Assembly: GCA_019312985.1 (NCBI GenBank)
Contig: JAFDCC010000164.1
Span: forward strand, 1 to 6,414
DNA length: 6,414 bases
DNA from: Deltaproteobacteria bacterium
GTDB taxonomy: Bacteria; Desulfobacterota; Desulfobulbia; Desulfobulbales; BM004
Direction of reading: 5' to 3'
Translations under genes and position numbers: made by a program
Notes under the pieces: generated by a model
Told to the model about the DNA's origin: nothing
Seen by the model: only the letters and a program-made list of their open reading frames with translations
Databases searched by the model: none
Part shown: piece by piece, positions 1 through 6,001 of the stretch
How the letters are laid out: each line of letters opens with the position of its first letter
How positions within the stretch are numbered: position 1 is the first letter of the stretch

Positions 1-1076
1 AAGCGGAGGGAGCCGCTCCGGGCGAACTCTTCAAGGCTCGCTTTTGTCCGTGCTGCATCACAGCGATAAAGGTAGTAGAGGTAGCGCTCAAAGTTGCTTG
101 CGACCTGGATATCCATGGAGGGGCTGCTGGTGGCCACGACTTCTGAGACCGAGTAGTCCCCCTGCGTTACAAAACGGGTGAGGAGGTTGTTTTCGTTCGT
201 CGCCAGGATGAGTTTGCGGATCGTTCCCTTCGGCAGCAGGCTCCGAGCGATATAGCCGGCAAAGATGTCTCCGAAATTCCCGGTGGGCACGGCGAAGTCA
301 ACAACGGCCGCCCCGGTGGCCTTCTTCACCCGGAACCAGGCATAGACGTAGTAGACGACCTGGGCCAGGATGCGGGCCCAGTTGATGGAGTTGATCGCCC
401 CGAGGTGGTACTTCTTCTTGAAGGGGATGTCGTTGAAGATGGCCTTGACAATTGCCTGGCCGTCGTCAAATGTCCCGCGGAGCGCAAGGTTGAAGACATT
501 GGGGTCAGTGACCGTGGTCATCTGGAGTTCCTGGATGGGGCTGACCCGCTTGTGGGGGTGGAGGATAAAGATGTTGATGCGTTCCTTGCCCCGCACCCCG
601 TAAATGGCGGCGGAGCCGGTATCGCCGGATGTGGCGCCGAGAATGTTCATTTTGCTGCCCGTCTCCTCCAGGATGTATTCAAAGACGTTGCCGAGAAACT
701 GCAGGGCCACATCTTTAAAAGCCAGGGTGGGGCCGTGAAAAAGCTCCAGGATGAAGAGGTTGTCCTGCCGGACCAGGGGGGTGATCTCGGGGTGGCGGAA
801 GGTTGCGTAGGACCGGGAAACGAGCCGGTCGATGTCGGCTGCGGGAATGTCGCCGATAAAAAGACGGAAGATCGCTGTGGCCAACTGCTGAAAGGAAGCG
901 GTGTGCCAGCTTTCGAGGATCTCCGGGGAAATCCGCGGCAGGGATTCGGGAAGCAGCAGGCCGCCGTCCGTTGCCAGGCCCATCATCACCGCTTCCTTGA
1001 AGGGTATCGGGGATATCCCTCCCCTGGTACTTATATAGTGCATAATTTTATCAATGGTCGTGAAATTGGTCTGCAT
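1..1076 (-). CDS. thrC: Threonine synthase, C-terminal part outside the window
   Basis: Pyridoxal-phosphate enzyme that converts O-phospho-L-homoserine to L-threonine and phosphate, the last step of threonine biosynthesis, in the cytoplasm. The 358 visible residues have the family N-terminal block (STRGGISPIPFKEAVMMGLA, 16-35; TDGGLLLPE, 36-44). The PLP-binding lysine is Lys121 in HGPTLAFKD (114-122). Substrate and phosphate loops are ATSGDTGSAA (148-157), NSINWARILAQ (229-239), VPTGNFGDIFAGY (263-275) and SPSMDIQVASNFERY (318-332). Related long-form enzymes are about 460-480 residues, so roughly 100 C-terminal residues are cut off by the window edge. The ATG at 1076 is the first possible start: an in-frame TAA lies 9 nt upstream of it. 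It has only a weak GGA 10 nt upstream. A second ATG at 1043 (residue 12) would give MHYISTRGG, closer to the start I expect for relatives, so the true start is uncertain. The gene is 185 nt downstream of gpmI. The reading frame is intact, and the function call is firm. Confidence 0.96.
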   Translation of the reverse strand, partial: MQTNFTTIDKIMHYISTRGGISPIPFKEAVMMGLATDGGLLLPESLPRISPEILESWHTASFQQLATAIFRLFIGDIPAADIDRLVSRSYATFRHPEITPLVRQDNLFILELFHGPTLAFKDVALQFLGNVFEYILEETGSKMNILGATSGDTGSAAIYGVRGKERINIFILHPHKRVSPIQELQMTTVTDPNVFNLALRGTFDDGQAIVKAIFNDIPFKKKYHLGAINSINWARILAQVVYYVYAWFRVKKATGAAVVDFAVPTGNFGDIFAGYIARSLLPKGTIRKLILATNENNLLTRFVTQGDYSVSEVVATSSPSMDIQVASNFERYLYYLYRCDAARTKASLEEFARSGSLR

Positions 1077-1091
1077 CCCGTTTTATTCCGG

Positions 1092-1117
1092 GGGACCTGA
1101 AACATGGTCACGGTCCC
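1092..1117 (-). other. Imperfect hairpin in the thrC leader
   Basis: On the minus strand GGGACC (1117-1112) pairs perfectly with GGTCCC (1097-1092). Inside it, after one unpaired G, TGA (1110-1108) pairs with TCA (1100-1098) around a 7-nt loop. The stem ends 15 nt before the ATG at 1076. No T-run follows on either strand, so it is not a standard intrinsic terminator. It could be an operator, a leader-RNA structure affecting thrC translation, an mRNA end-protecting hairpin for the upstream transcript, or chance. The pairing is seen directly; any function is inference. Confidence 0.4.
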
Positions 1118-1261
1118 TGTTTAGCAGAATTTGTCCTGAAAAGGCAAGCCCAAGCGTTTAAAAAGGTACGTACAAATCTCAGAAGGCAGGCATATGAACC
1201 AAAAAATACCAGACGCAGGCAGTTTCAGGTCGATCGCAAGACAAGGGGGCAGGGCAGGGTC

Positions 1262-2815
1262 TCAGCCGCTTAAGATAAGGCTTTTTCCCGTCATTGCCGC
1301 CGGAATGGGAAGGTCCCGCAGGGTGAGAATGGTCGGAGCGATGTCGCATAGCGAGCCGCCCTGGCGCAGCCGCGCATCTTTATACCGGTCGCTGACGAGA
1401 ATAAAGGGCACCGGATTGGAGGAGTGGGCCGTAAAGGGGGAACCCGAAGCGGCATCACGCATGATTTCCGCATTGCCGTGATCCGCGGTGACAAGGGCAA
1501 TCCCGCCCATGGCGCTGAACTTTTCGACAATCTTTCCGAGGCACTCGTCCACCGTCTCACAGGCCCTGATTGCCGCAGCCATGATGCCGCTGTGGCCCAC
1601 CATGTCGCAGTTGGCAAAGTTGAGGACAATAAGGGCGTAAGACCCGGTGTCCAGGCGGCGCAGAAGTTCCTCCGTCACCTGGTGGGCGCTCATTTCCGGT
1701 TTCCGGTCATAGGTCGTCACGTCCTGGGGGGAGGGGATCAGGACACGCTCCTCATGGGGAAAGGGGTCCTCCCTGCCGCCATTGAAAAAATAGGTGACAT
1801 GGGCGTATTTTTCCGTTTCCGCGATGCGCAGCTGGCGGAGGCCGCGGCTGCTGAATTCCTCTGCCAGGACATGGTCCATGGAGACAGGCGGGAAGACGAC
1901 CGGCAGGTCGAAGTCTTCATCGTAGCTTGTGAAGGTTACGAAGTCTGATAACTTAGGCCGACGGTCAACGGTAAATTCCTTCCAGCGCTTATCGGTAAAA
2001 ACCCTGGTCAGTTCCCGGACCCGGTCGGCCCTGAAGTTAAACATCAGGATGGAATCTCCATCTTTCACTGGACCAACCGGTTCACCGGTCTCATTGAGCA
2101 GAACGGTTGGTCGGATGAACTCATCGGTTTCACCCCGGTGGTAGGCGTCCCTGACTGCCTGAGGCGGATCGCGTCCCAGAACCCCTCGGCTGTTAACCAT
2201 AGCCTCCCAGGATGTTTTTATTCTTTCCCAGCGATTATCTCGGTCCATGGCGTAAAATCGGCCTGAGATGGTTGCCAGTTCGCCAACTTCGAGCCATACC
2301 AGTTCATGCTGTAGCTGGCTGATATAATTTAGGCCGCTTGTAGGTGGAGTATCACGGCCATCCATGAATGCATGAATATAAACCCTGATGACGTTATGCT
2401 GTTTTGCCATTTTAAGGAGGGCGAGGAGATGATCGATGTGGCTGTGGACGCCGCCATCGGAAAGCAGGCCCATGAGGTGCACGGCCCCACCTTGGGCCGC
2501 GGCCCGGGAAAATGTGGACTTCAGGACATCATTGTTAAAAAAACTGCCTGATTCGATGGCGCGGTTGATACGGGTGAAGTCCTGGTAGACGATGCGGCCG
2601 GCCCCGATATTGAGGTGGCCGACCTCGGAGTTGCCCATCTGGCCTTTTGGCAGTCCCACGGCACCGTTATGGGCCAGCAGGGTCGTATGGGGGTAGATCG
2701 CCTGCCAGCGGTCCATGTTCGGAGTCCGGGCCACATGGATGGCATTGGTCTCGGTCATGGGGCCGGCACCCCAGCCATCGAGGATGGCGAGGAGGATGGG
2801 AGGTGCGGTCTTCAT
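1262..2815 (-). CDS. gpmI: 2,3-bisphosphoglycerate-independent phosphoglycerate mutase
   Basis: Interconverts 3-phosphoglycerate and 2-phosphoglycerate in glycolysis and gluconeogenesis. It is a monomeric cytoplasmic metalloenzyme, usually with two Mn2+ ions, of the alkaline-phosphatase superfamily. The 517 residues match the family length (about 505-520). The expected active-site set can be placed by comparison with the characterised Bacillus enzyme. Asp13 is in LDGWG, and the phosphoserine nucleophile is Ser63 in GQMGNSEVGHLNIGAGR (58-74). His124 is in GGVHSH, and Arg154-Asp155 are in DGRDTPP. Arg186 and Arg192, Arg262 and Arg265 (NFRADR) and Lys336 (ETEKYAHVTYFFNGG) follow. The metal ligands are Asp404 and His408 (NCDMVGHSG), Asp445-His446 (TADHGNAE) and His464 (TAHSSNPVP). 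Nothing is missing. The start ATG overlaps the rsfS stop as ATGA and has only a weak purine-rich stretch upstream, which points to translational coupling with rsfS. No clear terminator follows the gene before thrC. Confidence 0.98.
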   Translation of the reverse strand: MKTAPPILLAILDGWGAGPMTETNAIHVARTPNMDRWQAIYPHTTLLAHNGAVGLPKGQMGNSEVGHLNIGAGRIVYQDFTRINRAIESGSFFNNDVLKSTFSRAAAQGGAVHLMGLLSDGGVHSHIDHLLALLKMAKQHNVIRVYIHAFMDGRDTPPTSGLNYISQLQHELVWLEVGELATISGRFYAMDRDNRWERIKTSWEAMVNSRGVLGRDPPQAVRDAYHRGETDEFIRPTVLLNETGEPVGPVKDGDSILMFNFRADRVRELTRVFTDKRWKEFTVDRRPKLSDFVTFTSYDEDFDLPVVFPPVSMDHVLAEEFSSRGLRQLRIAETEKYAHVTYFFNGGREDPFPHEERVLIPSPQDVTTYDRKPEMSAHQVTEELLRRLDTGSYALIVLNFANCDMVGHSGIMAAAIRACETVDECLGKIVEKFSAMGGIALVTADHGNAEIMRDAASGSPFTAHSSNPVPFILVSDRYKDARLRQGGSLCDIAPTILTLRDLPIPAAMTGKSLILSG

Positions 2816-3204
2816 GCCGGAGCCGCGCTCTCATCATCGATGGAAATAAGGTCCGCGTCGTGCCAGAGACCTTCTATGTCATAAAATTTTCTCGTCTCTG
2901 CATAAAAGATGTGCACCACGACGTCACTGTAATCGAGCAGGACCCAGGTGCCCTCGTTGAGACCTTCGGTGCGGGCCGACGAAAGCCTTTTGCTCCGCAG
3001 CTTCGCCTCGATTGCCTCGGCCAGGCCCTGGACGTGGCGGGTGGAACGGCCGCTGATGATGACAAAGAAATCAGTAAAGGAGCAGTGCTTCCTGACATCG
3101 AGGATGACAGGGTCTTCAGCTTTTTTTTCGAGGGCGGCTTTAACGCAGAGGATTGCAAGTTCCCTGCTGCTCTTTGTGCGGTGTTCTTTTTTTACCGGCT
3201 GCAT
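2812..3204 (-). CDS. rsfS: Ribosomal silencing factor RsfS (Iojap/DUF143 family)
   Basis: Binds ribosomal protein uL14 on the 50S subunit and blocks joining of 30S and 50S, lowering translation during starvation or stationary phase (family knowledge). The 130 residues contain the whole Iojap/RsfS domain. The N-terminal helix is about 12-30, then VILDVRKHCSFTDFFVIISG (33-52) and RSTRHVQGLAEAIE (53-66). The C-terminal half carries GTWVLLDYSDVVVHIFYAET (85-104) and RKFYDIEGLWHDA (105-117), followed by a short acidic tail. I chose the ATG at 3204, which has a weak GGA 5 nt upstream and gives a normal-length protein. An in-frame TTG at 3258 would add 18 residues with no family resemblance and would absorb the intergenic hairpin. 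The gene sits 63 nt after topA and its stop overlaps the gpmI start by 4 nt. Two A-tracts lie within the gene: A7 over codons 4-6 and A8 over codons 26-28. In many bacteria rsfS follows nadD; here topA is in that place. Confidence 0.95.
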   Translation of the reverse strand: MQPVKKEHRTKSSRELAILCVKAALEKKAEDPVILDVRKHCSFTDFFVIISGRSTRHVQGLAEAIEAKLRSKRLSSARTEGLNEGTWVLLDYSDVVVHIFYAETRKFYDIEGLWHDADLISIDDESAAPA

Positions 3205-3237
3205 GGCTGTCCGTAATATGGCCTGGGAAGATGGGGA

Positions 3238-3251
3238 CGGGCAAAGGCCCG
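3238..3251 (-). other. Short GC hairpin between topA and rsfS
   Basis: On the minus strand CGGGC (3251-3247) and GCCCG (3242-3238) form a perfect 5-bp stem around a CTTT tetraloop, extendable by one G-T pair. It lies 17 nt after the topA stop and 33 nt before the rsfS ATG. A C-rich stretch follows with no T-run, so it does not look like an intrinsic terminator. It may act as a processing or stability element in a topA-rsfS message, or be chance in GC-rich DNA. Function is inference only. Confidence 0.35.
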
Positions 3252-3267
3252 CTCTCAATAAACAGGG

Positions 3268-5541
3268 TTATGCCAGAGGTTCCGAATAACCGCAAGCTTT
3301 ATCGATGCACTGCAGAACCGTTCCCTTGCGGGTCGTTTTTTCCAGGAGAAAAGGTTTGCCGCAGCCGGGGCACTTCGTCGGCACGGGCTTGTCCCAGCTG
3401 GCAAACTTGCATGCCGGAAACCTGCTGCAGCTGTAGAACACCTTGCCCCGCTTCGATATTTTCTGGACCAGCTCGCCGCTGCAATTCTCTTCGGGGCATT
3501 TGACCCCGGTGGTCTGGGCCTTGATGTGCCGGCACTCCGGGTAGCCGGAACATGCCAGGAATTTGCCGAAACGGCCATGCTTGTAGACCATGGGCCGGCC
3601 GCACTTTTCGCACTTTTCACCCGATACGACCGGTTCCTCCTTCTCGATGGGAATGACGGTGCCGCTTTCGTCTTTTTTGAAATTCTGCGTGTGCTTGCAG
3701 GTGGGGTAGTTTTCACAGGCGAGAAATTCGCCGGCCTTGCCCAGCTTGATGACGAGCTTGCCGTCGCAGAGCTTGCAGGAAATACCGGTGGGGATGCCCT
3801 CCCGTTTTACCGACTTCATCTCCCGCTTTGCCTGGGCGAGCGTTTTCTCAAAAGGGGTGTAGAAATCCTGCAGGAGGTTGACCCAGTTGCTCCGGCCCTC
3901 TTCCACCAGGTCCAGGTCCTTTTCCATGGAAGCGGTAAACTCGATGTTCAGGATGTCGGGAAAATGGTGCACCAGCAGGTCATTGACGAGTCCTCCCAGG
4001 TCAGTCGGCATGAATTTCCGCTTTTCCAGCATGACATATTCCTTGTCGAGGATGGTGGAAATAATGGCCGCATAGGTGCTGGGACGGCCGACCCCGTTTT
4101 CTTCCAGGGCCTTGACAAGGGTAGCCTCCGTGTAGCGGGGCGGCGGCTGGGTGAAGTTCTGTTTCGGCTCGACATCAAGGAATTGCAGCTTCTCGCCGGC
4201 GGCAACATCGGGAATGATGCTGCCCTCCCCATCCGCCTCTGTTGCCTGGCCGTTGTTGTCGCCGTTCTCGTCAGTGGATTCAACATAGAGGGCCATGAAT
4301 CCCTTGAAGCGGAGTATGGCGCCCTGGGCCTTCAGCAGGTAAATGTCCGCCTTGATGGTAATTGTCGTCTGGTCAAAGAGGGCAGGGCGCATCTGCGAGG
4401 CAACGAACCGTTTCCAAACTAGGGTATAGAGGTTCAAGGTAGACTTGTCCAGGAAGGGCGCAACCTTTTCCGGAGTCAGGCGGAGATCGGTCGGCCGGAT
4501 TGCTTCGTGGGCATCCTGGGAGGATTTGGAAGTTTTATAGGTAACCGGTTTTGCCGGGAGATACTCCTTGCCGTAAGTTCCGTTAATGAAGCGGCGCACT
4601 TCGGTCAGGGCATCATCATTGATGCGGGTGGAATCGGTTCGCATGTAGGTGATTAACCCTACGGGGCCTTTTTCGCCCAGCTCGATACCCTCGTAGAGCT
4701 TCTGCGCCAGTCCCATGGTCCTCTTGGCCGTGTAGCGGAGTTTCCTGTTGGCCTCCTGCTGCAGGGTGCTGGTGATAAAGGGAGGACTGGGGTTGCGCCG
4801 CCGTTCCTTCTTGTCGATTGCGGCAACGGAGTAGGCAGCCTTCTTCAGGTTGGCAACAATGGCGGCGGCTGCCTCTTCGTTATCCACCTTGGCCTTGCGG
4901 CCGGCGATTTTGTCGAGTTTGGCGACAAAGGGCGGCGGGTTTTTTCCCTTCAGCCGGGTACTGATGGTCCAGTATTCCACCGGGGTAAAAGCGTTTATCT
5001 GCTTTTCCCGGTCGCATATCATCCTGACCGCAACGGACTGGACCCTGCCGGCGGAAAGGCCGCGCCGCACTTTTTCCCAGAGAAGGGGGGAGATCTGGTA
5101 TCCGACGAGCCTGTCCAGGACCCGGCGGGCCTGCTGCGCCTGGAACTTGTCGTCGTTTATGCTGGTGGCGTTCTCGATGGCGGCGCGGATGGCCTTGGGG
5201 GTCAGTTCATGGAATAAAGCACGGTGGATCGGCTTGCGGGCCGTCTGTAAAATGTGAGCGATATGCCAGGCAATGGCCTCACCCTCCCGGTCGGGGTCGG
5301 GAGCCAGGAAAACTTCATCGGCAGAGGCGGCCGCTTTTTTCAGGTCGGAGATGATTTTGCTCTTACCCTTGATCGTCACATATCTGGGGGCGAAGTTTTC
5401 TTTGATGTCAACGCCCAGGCTGTTTACCGGCAGGTCCCGGATGTGGCCGACAGAGGCCCTGACATCATAATCCTTGCCGAGGTACTTTTTCAGGGTTCGT
5501 GCCTTTGCAGGGGACTCTACTATTATAAGAGATTTTGACAT
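3268..5541 (-). CDS. topA: DNA topoisomerase I (type IA)
   Basis: Relaxes negatively supercoiled DNA by transient single-strand cleavage through a 5'-phosphotyrosine link, acting on the chromosome. The 757 residues are ordered as expected. The N-terminal Toprim domain starts with LIIVESPAKARTLKKYLG and has Glu9 and the acidic triad Asp82, Asp84 and Glu86 in APDPDREGEAIAWHI. The type IA core follows, with SAGRVQSVAVRMI (163-175) and PPFITSTLQQEA (253-264). The catalytic Tyr299 and its partner Arg301 are in GLITYMRTDSTR, followed by DAHEAIRPTD (343-352). QPPPRYTEATLVKALEE (465-481) and GVGRPSTYA (483-491) are also canonical. Residues about 421-441 are a variable acidic, Asn/Gly-rich linker. The C-terminus carries four Cys4 zinc fingers: C589/C592/C609/C615, C644/C647/C664/C670, C682/C687/C705/C711 and C724/C727/C745/C750. 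The start ATG at 5541 gives the standard MSKSLIIVESPAKA beginning, although its ribosome-binding site is weak. It is probably the first gene of a topA-rsfS-gpmI transcript. Confidence 0.98.
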   Translation of the reverse strand: MSKSLIIVESPAKARTLKKYLGKDYDVRASVGHIRDLPVNSLGVDIKENFAPRYVTIKGKSKIISDLKKAAASADEVFLAPDPDREGEAIAWHIAHILQTARKPIHRALFHELTPKAIRAAIENATSINDDKFQAQQARRVLDRLVGYQISPLLWEKVRRGLSAGRVQSVAVRMICDREKQINAFTPVEYWTISTRLKGKNPPPFVAKLDKIAGRKAKVDNEEAAAAIVANLKKAAYSVAAIDKKERRRNPSPPFITSTLQQEANRKLRYTAKRTMGLAQKLYEGIELGEKGPVGLITYMRTDSTRINDDALTEVRRFINGTYGKEYLPAKPVTYKTSKSSQDAHEAIRPTDLRLTPEKVAPFLDKSTLNLYTLVWKRFVASQMRPALFDQTTITIKADIYLLKAQGAILRFKGFMALYVESTDENGDNNGQATEADGEGSIIPDVAAGEKLQFLDVEPKQNFTQPPPRYTEATLVKALEENGVGRPSTYAAIISTILDKEYVMLEKRKFMPTDLGGLVNDLLVHHFPDILNIEFTASMEKDLDLVEEGRSNWVNLLQDFYTPFEKTLAQAKREMKSVKREGIPTGISCKLCDGKLVIKLGKAGEFLACENYPTCKHTQNFKKDESGTVIPIEKEEPVVSGEKCEKCGRPMVYKHGRFGKFLACSGYPECRHIKAQTTGVKCPEENCSGELVQKISKRGKVFYSCSRFPACKFASWDKPVPTKCPGCGKPFLLEKTTRKGTVLQCIDKACGYSEPLA

Positions 5542-5630
5542 GGGTTATGGCTCATTGAAATGAAAAAACGGGTCGTGCCTTTCCGGTTACGCCTGACAAT
5601 CCCGGTTTCGCTTGATAACTGTTGTGGGCA

Positions 5631-5659
5631 TAAATAATGTTCCGCCCTCGAAATTGCAA
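5631..5659 (-). promoter_or_regulatory. Candidate sigma70-type promoter for topA
   Basis: On the minus strand TTGCAA (5659-5654, 4 of 6 to the -35 consensus) is followed after 17 nt by TATTTA (5636-5631, 3 of 6 to the -10 consensus) in an A/T-rich patch. Transcription would start near 5625, leaving a leader of about 80 nt before the topA ATG. The match is weak, and other positions in the 460-nt intergenic region could serve instead. Confidence 0.3.
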
Positions 5660-5850
5660 GAGGCTATCACAAAAGAGGAAGGGAATTCAAGGTTCTTTAT
5701 TTTTCTCTCCTGCAGGGGCAGCCGTCTCCCTTCTCGGACCCGGCCATGGAAGCAGCAATAGCAGGAGGTTGCAGCTGTGATTCGGGGAAGGGAAGTTTTT
5801 GGGGGAATTGAATTGTTTCGGAGCAGAAGGCGTTAATTCAGCGATGGGCG

Positions 5851-5874
5851 GCATGTTGGGGTGCATGTTTGGGC
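5851..5874. repeat. 12-bp imperfect tandem duplication
   Basis: GCATGTTGGGGT (5851-5862) is followed directly by GCATGTTTGGGC (5863-5874), identical at 10 of 12 positions. The repeat lies inside a stretch with four G-runs (5846-5848, 5858-5861, 5871-5873, 5878-5880). It could be a replication-slippage product or a paired binding site. No function can be assigned from the sequence. Confidence 0.5.
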
Positions 5875-5965
5875 GCAGGGCCTGAAAGAAAAAAATACAT
5901 TTTCCGGTTCAATGTGATTATCCTGTGAGACTGTGGCAGGAAGGCAAGGAATTTTTTTGAATGGG

Positions 5966-5993
5966 TTGACGCACCCGAAGCAGGAATCATGAT
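5966..5993 (+). promoter_or_regulatory. Candidate sigma70 promoter for the membrane-protein gene
   Basis: TTGACG (5966-5971, 5 of 6 to the -35 consensus) is followed after 16 nt by CATGAT (5988-5993, 4 of 6 to the -10 consensus), with T- and A-rich tracts upstream. A start about 7 nt after the -10 would fall near 6000, almost at the ATG at 6002, so the transcript would have nearly no leader. This agrees with the absence of a usable Shine-Dalgarno sequence before that ATG. The hexamers are seen; use as a promoter is inferred. Confidence 0.4.
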
Positions 5994-6001
5994 ACGCTAG
6001 G

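Larger units (their letters stand above)
5542..6001. other. 460-nt divergent intergenic region, no convincing gene
   Basis: The region between the starts of topA (minus) and the membrane-protein gene (plus) holds no ORF I can defend. The longest candidates are about 60 codons on the minus strand from the ATG at 5866, and tiny plus-strand ORFs of 21 codons at 5746 and 13 codons at 5844. None has a good ribosome-binding site or family resemblance. The sequence is less GC-rich than the genes. It includes purine-rich, G-run stretches (about 5784-5806 and 5846-5880) and A/T tracts at 5885-5900 and 5950-5960. It must carry the promoters for both directions and would leave long leaders or room for a small RNA. 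No tRNA, riboswitch or terminator was recognised. Confidence 0.6.

Noticed and set aside
405..1100. Plus-strand ORF of 231 codons at the left end.
   Set aside because: It is the antisense shadow of thrC, whose minus-strand translation carries all the PLP-enzyme motifs.
1027..1107. Minus-strand 24-codon ORF (ATG at 1107) overlapping the thrC start, considered as a thr-operon leader peptide.
   Set aside because: It has only two Thr and three Ile codons, not clustered, and no attenuator terminator follows.
1194..1481. Plus-strand ORF of 95 codons with a fair ribosome-binding-like AGAAGGCAGG before its ATG.
   Set aside because: Most of it is antisense to the conserved 3' end of gpmI, and its product is Arg/Ser/Gly-rich with no family resemblance; the purine stretch is likely chance.
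2647..3216. Plus-strand ORF of 189 codons spanning the gpmI-rsfS junction.
   Set aside because: It is antisense to two recognised genes and has no motif of its own.
3205..3258. Extension of rsfS to an in-frame TTG at 3258.
   Set aside because: The extra 18 residues do not resemble the family N-terminus, and the ATG at 3204 gives a normal-length protein.
3526..4422. Plus-strand ORF of 298 codons.
   Set aside because: It lies entirely opposite conserved topA core and zinc-finger coding sequence; long antisense frames are common in GC-rich genes.
5925..5943. Stem CCTGT/GCAGG with a 9-nt loop, considered as a terminator.
   Set aside because: The stem is only 5 bp with a G-T pair, and no T-run follows directly.
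5963..5976. Inverted repeat GGGT-N6-ACCC over the candidate -35 box, considered as an operator.
   Set aside because: A 4-bp arm is too short to separate from chance.
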